Assembly (NCBI GenBank): GCA_942159475.1
Contig: OW804097.1
Coordinates: 37,584,298-37,648,297, forward strand
DNA: 64,000 nt
DNA from: Sthenelais limicola
Lineage: Eukaryota > Annelida > Polychaeta > Phyllodocida > Sigalionidae
Direction: 5' to 3'
In this document: positions 22,640 to 34,604 of the stretch, piece by piece
How the letters are laid out: the number at the start of each line of letters is the position of its first letter
Numbering within the stretch: the first letter of the stretch is position 1
Program-made: the position numbers and the translations under genes
Notes under the pieces: model-generated
The model's input: only the letters and a program-made list of their open reading frames with translations
Told to the model about the DNA's origin: nothing
Database searches by the model: none

Positions 22640-22828
22640 TTCTCCGTCGATTTCTCGAGGCCGCATTGTGCGCCGCCTAGTGAGTAGTGATTGAACAATC
22701 GGCCGCCATCTTTAAACAACCTTTATAGCGGCAAGATTTGAAGCTTGATTTGGAAATTATTGGACGGAAATCATCATAAAAACAACTGGAAATTAGCTGC
22801 TACTTGCGTGTATAGCTGCAGGAAACAG
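22640..22828 (+). promoter_or_regulatory. Candidate CpG promoter and non-coding first exon
   Basis: A CpG-rich patch (22640-22715) contains GCCGCCATCTTT at 22702-22713, the reverse complement of a classic YY1 site (AAGATGGCGGC), which often sits at the 5' end of animal TATA-less genes. The sequence ends at a good donor, gaaacag|gtaagg, after 22828. No ATG occurs in the likely exon. This could begin the transcript whose other exons are proposed at 26468, 28243 and 28959. Transcription start position is unknown. Confidence 0.35.
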
Positions 22829-25800
22829 GTAAGGAAAGATTTTATTCTAAAACTGTAAACAATGCCGTGTATGTGAAGAGTTAGAACCATCTACGATGGT
22901 TTAGACGGACCCACACAGTGTCGGGAGGATCGGGAGTAAAATCAAACCGTTAGCTACCGTTGAAACGGGACACACAGGTCGTTCAGGACAAAACCTAATG
23001 ATTAACCCAATTGGTATATGACTATTTCATAATTCCCATAAAAGGGATGACAGGAGATCATACATTTGTAGTGCAATTACCGCAAATACCTAATGTTTTA
23101 CAGCTTTCCCCAGTGCCTGAAGTGTTTGTCCCGATTGACTGACCCACCACCGAGTTACAGTGTTACTGTTACCTCTCCCTCCCCCTTCGTCCCTCCCCCT
23201 TCTATCAAGATGTAACAGACAGTGTCAATTGGTATTCGCACAGCATTTCTTTCACATCTTCCACATTAATATTGATACAACAGGTCTTATTGACATCTGT
23301 ATTACTATTAACGGTCATTTGTATCAAATCTTCTACTCATTATTATTTGGTTTTTGTCCCGATCGTCCCGCATTCCGCACACGGTATACGGTGGTTAGCT
23401 TTCACGGAGAGCCTCTAGGACTAGGCTAACCATGCTACGGCTCTGACTGTGGTGTACACCTATACACAAGTGGGAGGGTCGTCGGGAAGGCTAGGACTAG
23501 GCCTACTACTACAGAAAGCGCCCCCAATATTCTCAGTACAGCTCAGTCTCACATATGATACCTAATGTAAAGCCCCCGACCTATGGTTTTTTTTATCGAT
23601 AGCATGGCATAAATGGGCAGGTAGATTTTTAATCTACACGTCTTTTGGTAGCCTGTTAATTTTGGTTTACAACCAGTGACACTTCCTATCCCCCCGCATA
23701 CACACACCTCTATGTAATGTAGGCAGATAATGAGCCATTATTTTACATTCACATTATAGTTGGGCCATAGAAAATCAATCGAAATGAATGAAATGATTGA
23801 AAAAATTGTTTCATTTTAGAGATATTTTGTTTTGAAGCCTTGAAGTTCTGAAATTAAATCAATACAAGGCCTGGAATAACCTTGAAAACGGCCACTATAC
23901 AGGGGGGGGGGGGATTCAAAGAAATGACGATCAATGTTATAAATGAACTTGCCCGGGGGCAGGTTGATAATTTGGATCTTGTCTGGTGCATATATATATA
24001 TTGAATTATTACTCAATGGTGAAATTCAAGTAGGAACAGAGTCGTTTATTGGACATAAATTGCTGTTAAATAATTTTTTAACTATGAGGCCTATCTTATT
24101 ATGTTCTGACACCCTAGTATAATGGTATCAGAGAAACGCTAGATTGTAATTAACATATTCAGTAATAATGTATTTTATTACGACCGCATATATGTATTAC
24201 AAAATATGTATTTAAAAATCTATTCTGGTCATGCTGGACACCCTAGTATAGCGATTACAGAGAAACGCAATGTTAAAATCAATGTATCAATTAATAATGT
24301 ATATTATTACGGTCTCATCTGTTGGTTTTATATATTTGTAGGGAATATCTGACTGCCCTTTTAAATACTACATATAAATGATTTGCAGTATCTCATCGTA
24401 TCGTACTGTACTGTGCATATGAAAGATTTAAAACTCTTGCCATTGTTATTATTCTATTATAACCTGAGATACCCCTAGATGTATAGTCATGCTGTACTGC
24501 TCGACTAACTACTCTTTAGTCATTTTCATACCTATACATTATATTTGTATTATATCTCTAAGTTATCTAGTCTAGTTTTACTCTTATATATTCAAAATTA
24601 TGGTAACAGCCGGAAGAAATGTACTCTAAGTTAGGTCATAAAGGGATGTCAACCCTTTTGTCTGTTTACATAGTACTCGTTTGTACTCACCGAAAAGACA
24701 AATGAGAAACATTTTATCTTATCTTGACAGACACAGAATACACACAGTATTTGTTATCAATCATCTGTGGTAGCTGAGTAAAACATATATAATATATAAA
24801 ATGCAACAAAACATAATGCATCGTCTACCCTTAAAATGCATGAAAACGAAGGGTTTTTTCCCATGCAAAATACTGAAAACGCAAGTCAAAATTAGCTCTA
24901 AAATCTGTACCCTTAATAAGGATTATATCGATGAAGCTCTTGAGAATAATGTGGAGGCCAGTTATGTCAGGTCATTTTACCTTTACACACTTTTTCTCAT
25001 AATTAGTAAGATTTTCTTTAATGTATAGGCAATAATTAGTGGTTTCATTCCTCTAGAATTTAAAATATTAATGCAAGATATGTAAAAGGGGGGTCTTTCT
25101 GATGTATTTCCTGTCGGGGAAACTGACAGAATTGATTAAAATAACTCCAGACAAAGATTTCTCATTAAAAATGCAAAAATCTATTTTATAGCCATATGTC
25201 AACCAATTGGTAGAATTACTGTTATGTTCTCTTGATGCTCACTAGCTGAGCAAGTTAAACGGACATAACACTAGGTAGGCGTATATATTGAATATTATTA
25301 TACACACCTTGCTCTGAAAACAACGTATCTAGAGTGATTTACGCATAGTGCGTATTTCACTAGTGATTTACTCGGGGTTGTCATGGCAAGCAATCTTTTT
25401 TTCTTTACTAAGATTACCAGTAAAATCCTAATTCATGACTCAATTTGTTTCTATTTTCATCATTGAAAGCATGTATAATAAATCTGTTAACTAACTCATT
25501 GGTTTCAGTCACTTAGAATATTGCACTTGTTGCTACGCAACTCGTGCAATATTCACGCTCCTTCAACCAACTTGTTAGTTAACCTGTATTTATATTGGCC
25601 TATAGTTGAAGGTGCAATTATGTCATCAACTATAATCGAACTATTTCATAACCTATTTACGCCCCCTCTCACTCTTTCCCGCCCCCCCCCCCGCCCACAC
25701 ACACACACACTCCAAGAAACTGAGAATTCCCAAACATTCCAAGGTTATTTAAAAGATTCCAACAGAATTCAAGGTCATGTGATGATATTTCAGGCCCTTC

Positions 25801-26467
25801 GACCTATATGTTAATTTTCCAGCCCTTGAATTTATTTGCCCAAATTCTAGGCTTTTCCTATTATTGGAATATAGTTGATCAAGTGTAAATAAAAGTATAC
25901 CGTATCCTATTTTAGTGTTATATGAATATTTTTCTTTTGTACCACAAATGCCCTAGCTTGATTTTGAAAAGAAGCTTCCCCTAAATCTGCCCCTGCTCTC
26001 AACTCTGAGCCTAGAAGCAGATGTATCCTTTTTGCTGTCAAAGCCTGTGGACGAATTCAATTTTGACCAAGCCTTCAAGTTCTGAGTGAATGCTAAATAT
26101 AAGATGGGGTTACAAGTATATCAAGAAAGCTTATCATGCTGAGGATCAGTCTACCTAACGCTGCTAGTCTGACAGTCTCTGAGTATTATGAGTAGCCTAC
26201 TGTATGTACATGCTGATAGACAGATGTGTTAACGTCAAAACAACAAGATATGATTAAGAAAAACCTTGTTGGTCAGAATTATGCTTTTCCGTGACAAAGC
26301 TAACTGTGGGCAGGACGCGGGACACATGAAATATAAGATGTAAAATATCAAAATAATTCACGGGGAGGCCCCCCCCCCCCCCGCATAGATTCTGATGACG
26401 TACATTCTATATGACGTACATTACTTCACTCTGATGGAAGAGAATTACAAATTCTAACTGTTTGCAG
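22829..26467 (+). other. Putative intron 1
   Basis: Long AT-rich stretch with homopolymer G/C runs (23901-23912, 25682-25692, 26369-26382). An inverted pair GAATATTGCAC/GTGCAATATTC lies at 25516-25554. No other gene seen. Confidence 0.3.
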
Positions 26468-26555
26468 GTTCAAATGCACAGGGCTAGCTAGAGACTGGCC
26501 AATATAACCATGGTTTCACCGCCTGGAGCCCTTACCCATGAAGAGCAATTGACTG
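26468..26555 (+). CDS. Candidate exon 2 with start of a 35-aa ORF
   Basis: Acceptor ctgtttgcag and donor gactg|gtatgt. The ATG at 26510 is in an excellent context (accATGG). The frame reads MVSPPGALTHEEQLT and continues, in phase, into the exon at 28243 as DISRQYAQPFLASCGQVDTV before TAG at 28302. At 35 residues this may be an upstream ORF or a genuine micropeptide; I do not recognise it. Its best support is that the splice phase keeps the frame open, but the ORF is short enough for chance. Confidence 0.35.
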
Positions 26556-26703
26556 GTATGTTTATTGGTTACTTTTCATATTAAATGGATGGATTTGGCA
26601 CTACTAACTGTATTTAGAAAACCGTTGTTGACTGGTGTTGCTTTTGTTGAAGAACAATCGATTCGTGGATTTGGAATTTCTTGTTTTTATTGATCAACCC
26701 AAT

Positions 26704-26731
26704 GTTTCGGTGCTCTTTGCACCTTCATCAG
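26704..26731 (-). ncRNA. Hammerhead-like core (Penelope-type)
   Basis: On the minus strand: CTGATGA, a 5-bp stem GGTGC/GCACC with loop AAAGA, then GAAAC. This is the order and spacing of the hammerhead ribozyme core (C3-A9, stem II, G12-A14). Such motifs are known in the terminal repeats of Penelope-like retroelements. Stems I and III are not convincing here, so it is probably a decayed element end. Confidence 0.45.
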
Positions 26732-27708
26732 GGGTGGCGTGAACAATAATGATTTTCATATTAAAGTAAGAAGAAATGATATTCATATGAATAGAATGTC
26801 GCCCATATTCATTTGTATACACCATATTATTAACAGATCACATAGAGCCTGCTGTTGTGTAACATAAATTTACAATTTGACTCCACCCAATCATTTTTAC
26901 TGTAATTGTAGAGTATGATGCATCTATACATGTGCTGATGATCATCTTTACTAATGCCACCTGCAGAAAATTAAAATTTCATTGAAGTTCCGGGTGATAG
27001 TGAATGACCATATAAATATGTCACATGAACATGCTTATTTTAATTATAACCTAAGATTGACAAATATGATTACCATATTAATTATACAAAAATCATAACT
27101 TGTAAAATATTGACGATTGTTTGACTTTTAGACAAAATCTTCCCCAACATAGATCTGGCTTACATGTCTGATTAATAGAGTTGCAACATTATGGTGTATA
27201 CATAGACAGAACTATCTGGGATTAGGCAGGAGTGGATATTTACCGATGTCGGTCCAGGGCCAGTAGGCCTGCGACTGACGACGCAGATAATCCAAGGGTT
27301 GTTCTGTGTTTATTTGACCTCTCCCACATAACTTATGTTAGATTAACATGATCTACAGCAATTTAGAGGAATAAATAGGTAAATAATCATGTTGATTAGC
27401 TCCGAAAACATTATAATATTAATGCAGTGCTGGAACTATGGAAGATCAGAAAGCATACACACAGTGTACCAAAAACTAGGTCGGCCATGTATTGCCCATG
27501 AGCAATATTGCTTCAGTTACTGACCAGCTAAACAATATATGCAGCCTATGTTATCTCTATGGGCTGAGCATATCAAGAAATAAATATGTGTATTCCCTTC
27601 TTGCTGAAAAAATATCTACTTTGGTTGAAAAGGTGGAATATCGCTTCAAACTTCGACAAACAACTGTGAAAATTAGGTATTGTTCGGTGACTTTTTATTG
27701 ACTCCAAC

Positions 27709-27737
27709 GTTTCGGGCTATAGGGTGCCCTTCGTCAG
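27709..27737 (-). ncRNA. Hammerhead-like core, second copy
   Basis: On the minus strand: CTGACGA, stem GGGC/GCCC around an 8-nt loop, GAAAC, then GTTGGAGTC. This permits a two-pair stem III (AC/GU) with cleavage after GUC, as in minimal type I hammerheads. Stem I pairing is weak. Confidence 0.5.
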
Positions 27738-28242
27738 GGAAAAGTGGAGAATATTACAGTGATTAGGGGGTTATATCAAAAAATGTGCAAAACCGGAAGT
27801 ATACTGCTTGTCTCCTTGACTATTCTCGTTCTGAACGTGCTCCATTTATTGCGGGGGGGGGGGGGGACTCTCGGTGAAAGGTGGTGGGTCATTTCTTAGT
27901 GGGGAATGGGGGATCTCGTTATTTATTTGCTGTCATCATTGTTTATTGATGAAGCTAGGATGGGGGGTCTTTAGGGGGGCAAGAGGGAATTGATGAAAAA
28001 TGATGAGCTGTAATTAAAGTTGTTGCTGTCTTTATTAGTCCAATACATACTAGATCTTGGGGTTTTCGTCAAAGTTCGTTTGATTTATTGTAGAGGAATA
28101 ATAAGTATAGTCCCGTAGGAAATTTTTTTTTTTATATATCTACTAGAAATATCTATCTAGTAATCTAGAAATATCTACTTTTATGAATTGGAAAATATAG
28201 TGATCTGTTTGACTGATAAATAAATACATTGTTTTCTTTCAG

Positions 28243-28356
28243 ATATTAGTAGACAGTATGCCCAACCGTTTCTTGCTAGCTGCGGACAGGTGGATACTGT
28301 GTAGTGAACTCCCAAGTACTGCCCACAGGCCCTGCTACCATGGATTTGTTCCAAAG
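28243..28356 (+). CDS. Candidate exon 3 joining two short ORFs
   Basis: Acceptor gttttctttcag and donor ccaaag|gtatgt. The first part completes the 35-aa ORF begun at 26510 (stop at 28302-28304). A second ATG at 28340, again in accATGG context, starts MDLFQ and continues into exon 4. The exon would therefore place two non-overlapping ORFs on one message. Confidence 0.35.
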
Positions 28357-28958
28357 GTATGTTATAAATTAAATTATCTACAGGAGTTTGATACCATTTA
28401 AACTGTAAGTGGCATTGGGTGGGTGCATAATTACCTGCAACTCAGTAATTAATTGTAATCATCAAATATGAGGGTGTGTATACTGATTCAAATATACCAA
28501 AAAACTAATTTTTGTAATTCTCGCAACTAACTCTATTCCAACTCTCATTGCCAAGATATTTGCAAATCCAGCATGAAGAAAATTAAGTACTGTAAATCAA
28601 CATCCCAATGATATGATATGACATGTACTTTTGATTAGACATGCAGTGTGAGAAATTAATTTTCCCACCAATTCGGCTGCTGAATACAGACATTTACCAG
28701 CCTGCACAGAAATTTACTCTCCTTCTCAAATGGAACAGAGTTATTTTCTTTTTTCTATTCCATGATTTGCAAATAGTTTCCATCTGTAATATTAGGCATA
28801 TAAACTTAACAAACCAACCTGAGATGTACAAATGTTGTATACCTCATACAATGGTTTCTGATTTTATTACAAGCGCTGGGTAGATAATGTCAAGTATTCA
28901 AGTGATAACTATGTCCCTTGGTAATGGTGTTTAATTCATGACCTGGCCTTATTTATAG

Positions 28959-29340
28959 GATGCTTTCCAGAGCTGCTGGAAACAAATCAACTAATCATGG
29001 AGGAGCTGCAGGCATCTTACCAACACCTTTTGGACTTGGTCAGAGTTTGATCAGCGATGGCAATATACTCAGGAATATACTCATGAACCTAGTTGGCATG
29101 GCCATTTGAGTAGAGAAACTGGACACTCAGGACTTACCAACCTTAAATCCTGAGGACGTATGACAACTATTTCATCAGAAAGACCTGTTACGTAATACCA
29201 CTGCCCAATGGCACAGGATCCCAACTTCACCAGCTCAGGATCAGACAGCACCAATACACCAGGGAGCGTACAGTGGTTGTCTCATCCATGAGCAGATGCT
29301 CACCTAATCAAGGCCTCAACCTAAGATGACCAACACCTAA
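28959..29340 (+). CDS. Candidate exon 4 with end of a 55-aa ORF
   Basis: Acceptor cttatttatag. In phase with the second ATG of exon 3, the frame reads RMLSRAAGNKSTNHGGAAGI and ends NLVGMAI at TGA 29107-29109, giving 55 residues. No domain, signal peptide or membrane span is evident. Downstream a different frame stays open for about 59 codons (29140-29320, with RTYDNYFIRKTCYVIPLPNG) but has no ATG near its start. This could be an unrecognised exon, a frameshifted remnant or chance. The exon's 3' end is not defined. Confidence 0.3.
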
Positions 29341-30640
29341 ATATGTGACACTTAAGCAAGAGTACTAAAACATGACAATTTCCTGGAGAAATTGGATATA
29401 CGAATCCCAGACAACTACAATGTTCCCAGATAATACACCTTGAATAGGAAAATCTTGCTATAGACTGGCAATTCAAGAAATTAACTCTTGAACCATGCAT
29501 TATAATAATACTATTGTTTCCTTATGGTGGCATCTCGACAGGTTTTTGTATGAGAAATTGACGATCCTAAGAGGGATTTTGGTTTTAAATGATATTACTG
29601 TATGTATCTGGTACAAGCTTTAAAAATTATGTTATCCATAGGTTAACCTCAATTTTCCGTTTAGTCATAGATGAACGAAATTGCATTATATTTTTGTTCA
29701 ATCATATATGGACAGGTGAGGGATTCTATATAACGCTGTAATGATATATAATTTTACAGTCAGTATTTTAAGCGTTTTTGGCGTCGGGTTTGTAAACACC
29801 TATATAAGAGGGTTAAGGTGAAACAGTTTACCTCATATTCAGGATATTCATACGGTATTCAACGGCAGGTATATATGGACATTTTATGTCATTATGGGCA
29901 TCAATTCAGGGCGTTTTTGTGACACACTTTTAACACCAGAAAACAGCGGAGATTTTTATAATTAATTTTTGGTGTTTTTACGCACATGATTAAACATGTT
30001 TTCTGAGACTGGTCAGACAAAATTTATGCTTTCTGAGACTGGTCAGACAAAATTTATACATCATATTTGGGTTAAAAATAGGTTAACACCACGCAGGTTT
30101 TAGGATTATAGAACAAATTTTGGGTGTGTCCAATCGGGTATTATGCCAAGTATTTTTACACTCAAAATTGGTATTCTAAGGGAGGTCCAGGCAGTCTAGG
30201 AAATGACATTTTTGAGTTTGAAGTTTTAAGAGATTTTGGGATCAGATTTCATGTATATGGGTGACCAATATAGGTTATTATAGCGTTTTGATGACACAAG
30301 ACAGCATATTTCTATCTTCTAGGTAACGGCAGTCAGGTTCAATACAAAGTTCTTTCAAATATTTCTGGTTAACTTCTAGCAGTGGACCATTAGCTAATAA
30401 TGTGTCATTATTTGTAACCGTAATGTGTCATTATTTGCAACCATTATTCCCTTGTCTCTTGTAGACTTTCATGTTTATCACAGGAAATAAAGAACCTAAT
30501 AACCAAATGAAAGACGTTCATGTGCATTTCCTAGTAAGGATGAAGCTATTGTGTAATAACTGCAAGATTATCAGTCTAATATCTCCATTATTTAGTTGTC
30601 TTATATTGGTTGATAAAATCAGAAGTGTTATATTGGTTGA
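29341..30640. other. Intergenic or 3' UTR, no gene seen
   Basis: AT-rich. A 28-bp direct duplication, ttttctgagactggtcagac plus caaaattt, occurs at about 29999-30056. Confidence 0.4.
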
Positions 30641-31138
30641 CATCAGATGGATATCAGAGATCCCCGGACAGCAGCTGGATATCAGAGATCCCCGGATATT
30701 AGAGATCTACCAGATTCTGTTGTTCTTGATATCAGGAACAATACTCCTATGACATCAGTTTGATTTCAGTTCCTGATATCAGAAATAGTATTGGTGTGAC
30801 ATTGGCTCAATATCAGAACTGATATCAGAAATGGTATCGGTCTGATATCGGCTCAATATCAGAACTGATATCAGAAATAATATCGGTACGATATCGGCTC
30901 AATATCAGAAACTGATATCAGAAATAGTATCGGTATGATATCGGCTCAATATCAGAAACTGATATCAGAAATAGTATTGGTCTGATATCGGCCCGATATC
31001 AGATCTGATATCAGATCTGATATCGGGCCGACCGAATTTGAGGGTGCAGTCTGATATCGATCGATATCAGATCTGATATCGGGCCGATGGAGTGTCTGAT
31101 ATCGGGCCGATATCAAGGTGATATCGGGTTTCTTGGTG
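30641..31138 (-). repeat. GATATC-rich array, inverted relative to 18-21 kb
   Basis: The 46-47-bp unit appears as its reverse complement (GGCTCAATATCAGAACTGAT type), four to five copies, then denser GATATC palindromes. It meets the C-rich array through tttcttggtg, the reverse complement of the joint caccaagaaa at 18553. Confidence 0.9.
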
Positions 31139-31790
31139 GGGTCCCACCCTTAATCACACACCCCACCCCCCACCCCTACACCCCATCCCTCACTCACACA
31201 CCCCACCCCTCACCCCTATGCCCCACCCTTAATCACACACCCCACCCCTCACCCCTACGTCCCACCCTTAATCACACACCCCACCCTTCACTCATACACC
31301 CTATACCCCTCACTTATACACCCCGCCCCTCACCCACCCCACACTCATACACCCCACCCCTCACTCATACCCCCATCACTCACACACCCCACCCCCACTC
31401 ATACAACCCCAACCCTCACTCATACACCCACCTGTCAATCATAAACCCCACGCCTCACTCACACACCCCACCCTTCACTCATACCCCCACCCTTCACTCA
31501 TACCCCCACCCTTCACTCACACACCCCACCCTCACTCATACACCCACCCTTCACTCATACCCCCACCCTTCACTCACCCCACCCTCACTCATACACCCAC
31601 CCTTCAATCATAGACCCCACCCTTAATCATACACCCCACCCCTCAAGCATAGACCCACCTCCCGCTTATACACCTCACTCCTCACTTATACACCTCATCT
31701 GTCACTCACACACCCCACCCTTCGTTCATAGACCCCACCCCTCTCTCATAAAACAGACCCTCACTCAGATACAGTACAGGCGTGGGTATG
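31139..31790 (+). repeat. C-rich tandem array, second locus
   Basis: Same composition as 18055-18556 and, unlike the adjoining GATATC array, in the same orientation. An apparent 179-codon open frame of Pro/His/Thr here is a by-product of the repeat. Confidence 0.9.
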
Positions 31791-32783
31791 GGTGCACCCC
31801 TGCCCTGCCCTCAGTGCACCCCTGCCCCCCTGCCCTTATCCACACACACCTTTTAAAATCAGTTTCGTTTTCTTGTTCACTCATTCACTTATAGTAGCAG
31901 CCCCCTCCGCCCCACACACATGGCATATCTATACCTTCAATATTAATGCATGTACCACAATGGTGTTAGTCTCTATTTTTGTGTTAAATTGTAATGATTT
32001 CCAGGAATTACATTTTGCACAAAAAAAATATGCTTGAACCCACATATTCAAGGACACCATGCCTAATATTATGGGGAAATTATGTTTATGAGCAAACAAT
32101 ATGTATCTTTCTGTTCTATTTCTTGTCTGATATTATGCATTCTTCTTTTAGGAAACCATGAACTGACATAAGACTACACGTCTACACTGCTATCTCATTG
32201 GTTTTGCGGAACTACCTGAAGATTTCCCAACAAAAACGGATGATTCAAGATTTGTATTGCAAAGAAGTAAAAACAGTGGATAATATGTAATGATCAGCTA
32301 TAAGAACACTCAAATTTACGTTTATATTGTGGAAACCCGATCCCAATACATGTGTTCAGAAATGTATTAAAAGAACTGACATTCTTACCATCTATAGTAC
32401 TATCTCTATTCCAATAATTATGTTCTGTAATATATCTGGTTATAAAGGTTTAGTGTGACACACTTAGAGGTTCTGAAGCGTGATGAATGCCAGGACTTGA
32501 ACATATTGAAAATTTATTTTGTCTTTGGATTTGTATAAAATAGGTACAGGTAGTAGATAATCGCTAGCCACTTTTACTTTATTTTTACTTGCCTCACTCA
32601 TACACATGAAGTAAAGTAAATAATCTGAATACCTTTCTATTAAGGCCACTTCAGGTCACTCTCTTTATGGTATATTTTCTCAGGGTTCAGGTGCTTTCAG
32701 GTTTAGACATTGTCCATGTGATGTACATTGTAATGCCAACTTTTTACTCTATTATAAATGTAATTGTTGTCAGCCTTCTTATA
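31791..32783. other. Intergenic; possible non-coding exon
   Basis: A tattctgtttta-like tract ending tcttcttttag precedes 32152, so a terminal exon is conceivable; its first ATG is followed two codons later by a stop. Nothing else supported. Confidence 0.25.
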
Positions 32784-32945
32784 GTCAGGTGCCTTAAGGG
32801 AAAAACCGTTATTTTTTGGATAAAAGTATCAAATTTGGTACACATGTAGGCAAGCATATACCTTTGAATATTTTTCCTTGCAACAAGAATTAAAATCACT
32901 GGAACACCAATTTTTGACATTTTTTTCAAAATGGCTACCAAAATA
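32784..32945 (+). repeat. Left terminal inverted repeat
   Basis: Reverse-complementary to about 35985-36159 with moderate divergence. The main difference is a nine-base gap after the first 17 bases. Confidence 0.85.
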
Positions 32946-33621
32946 GTCCAGTTGTCAATCTGGGATTTTGGGGCCGAGCATGTTTTATGGTATGTATGAT
33001 GTTTTATGGTGGATTCTGGTAGTATAACATGTCCTGAGCAAGAATAAGCCAGGTGCCACTTTGGAACTCTTGGGGATAAGCTTTTATGGGCCCAAAACAA
33101 AATGGCTGCTGATTAAATATGTCGCCAATTATAGATAACCCATAACTTCCTTATTATTGGTGCTAGAAACTTGATCTTGGTGTCTACACCTATGTTTTCA
33201 GGGTGTAGAAAGTCATTAATGTGCCAAGATTACCTGTATCCATACTAGAAATTATTAAATTTGAACCTGAGATAAAAATATTGTGGGAAAAATGTGTAAT
33301 GATTTCAACAATTGTTATTGTTCTTATTATGAGCACATATGGATACTCATCACAGATTATATAAATGCATCTACCATATTTAATTCCTTTAACACATTAA
33401 TTTGTGGTGCTTAATTTTTATAGTATTTATCTTATATGGCTGCCAAAACTACAATTACAGAAGCATTTTGATCATTGTGGTAAGTGCAAGTATAAGCCTG
33501 AGACAAAACCCCAGTTTTTACATAAAGGTATCATGGCCTTCTCCTGAAATGCCTTGTGGGGTTTTCAAAGTATCTAAACCAATTCAACCTTGAGACAGTC
33601 AAGTCCTGCATGGGTTTTAAG

Positions 33622-33726
33622 TTACTTTTCACATCTGCAGCGACAGAGTTCTTTACATCGTAGGCTGTAGGTCTTCTCACAAATGCAGGATACATATCCA
33701 CAATCTGAATTGTAGCTGCATTTCAT
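33622..33726 (-). CDS. Short Cys-rich ORF overlapping the main element ORF
   Basis: 34 codons. The ATG shares bases with the stop of the preceding ORF (TGATG). It encodes MKCSYNSDCGYVSC, then CICEKTYSLRCKELCRCRC, ending EK: nine Cys, with CxC pairs. Recalled members of the main ORF's family end in a comparable CxC-rich tail. This is therefore more likely the tail of that protein displaced by a frameshift than a separate gene, although termination-reinitiation on TGATG cannot be excluded. The Cys pattern suggests zinc binding (inference). Confidence 0.45.
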   Translation of the reverse strand: MKCSYNSDCGYVSCICEKTYSLRCKELCRCRCEK

Positions 33727-34604
33727 CAGCTGAGTGCAGACCTGGGACAGTGACAGTTACAGTGGTCAAGGGCAAAGAGGAAAAGCATAAGTGCCTGCAA
33801 GGATTCTACTGACAGTTGTAGGTTTCTGTCCTTATGTTCTTTGATGAACACCAGTTCTGCTGGATGAGATCTCAGAATTGGAATGTGGCTCTGTTGTCTG
33901 CAACTTACAAAGTCATCAGCTTGATTATTTCTAGATGTGAAGACAACCATCTGCAATTTTGACAATGTCAGGTCAGTGACTTGATGGATATGGCAGGTCT
34001 TTGTAATATTGGTTGCTTTCAGACAGGAGTCAGCAGTACCAAATGTGGCTAGATTTGCATCTATAATAGCAGCTGTCCAGCCGGATTGTTCAAGTAGGTC
34101 ACCAAGACAATTCCACAAATGTTTCTCCAGGTGTAGCCCCCAAAAGTGATAACAAGTTTGTCTTTGCCATACAGATCCAGTCAGTTCCATTGAATGTATT
34201 TGCTGATAGCAAAGTTGGGCACAATCACAATCAAGAAGAGGAATCTGTTCCAGGTTTAGATAGTTTGTGGTTTCTTTAAGAATATCTAATTCAAGAATAT
34301 CTGCAACAAAAAAATGAGTAACTAATCCATGCTTGATCATAGCTGGTGAGTTTGCCTTCTCAAAATAAAGTGGTAACATTACTATCATAGAAGGTGAATC
34401 AGAAGTTTGAGGCTGGGTTGATGCCTGGTAAGCTGCCCACAATATGGCCTGACCATTCTCAAGTTCTGTCACTGATAGCAGTGCCGTCTCCTGTTCAACC
34501 CAGCAATTTTCTTTCATTATCTCAGTAGTCAGGTTTCCAACAAGAGGATAGGTTATTGCCTTGTGGACTGCTGATGATGACAGCTTTAGGTAGACATCAG
34601 GCAC
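33726..34604 (-). CDS. Transposon-borne ORF of unnamed multicopy family
   Basis: 292 codons. The nominal start is GTG, not a eukaryotic start; the frame runs about 28 codons further upstream to a TAA without an ATG, so the N-terminus is missing, spliced from elsewhere or decayed. Characteristic segments are CDCAQLCYQQIHSMEL, FWGLHLEKHLWNCLGDLLEQ, SGWTAAIIDANLATFGTADS with CLKATNITKTCHIHQVT, and SVESLQALMLFLFALDH. From memory, these resemble a large family of uncharacterised proteins in cnidarians and other invertebrates carrying GD-LLEGSGWT, GTADSFLKA and HxHQVT motifs. I know no name or function for them. Location between long inverted repeats suggests the protein serves, or once served, the element. 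Confidence in the family match is moderate. Confidence 0.6.
   Translation of the reverse strand: MPDVYLKLSSSAVHKAITYPLVGNLTTEIMKENCWVEQETALLSVTELENGQAILWAAYQASTQPQTSDSPSMIVMLPLYFEKANSPAMIKHGLVTHFFVADILELDILKETTNYLNLEQIPLLDCDCAQLCYQQIHSMELTGSVWQRQTCYHFWGLHLEKHLWNCLGDLLEQSGWTAAIIDANLATFGTADSCLKATNITKTCHIHQVTDLTLSKLQMVVFTSRNNQADDFVSCRQQSHIPILRSHPAELVFIKEHKDRNLQLSVESLQALMLFLFALDHCNCHCPRSALS

Larger units (their letters stand above)
26556..28242 (+). other. Putative intron 2
   Basis: Contains the two hammerhead-like motifs listed separately and a G-run at 27853-27865. No coding sequence recognised. Confidence 0.3.

Noticed and set aside
31087..31626. 179-codon Pro/His/Thr-rich ORF
   Set aside because: A by-product of the C-rich array, with no independent coding signs.
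18055..31790. CRISPR-like interpretation of spaced GATATC repeats
   Set aside because: Units are contiguous tandem repeats in a eukaryotic genome, without unique spacers or cas genes.
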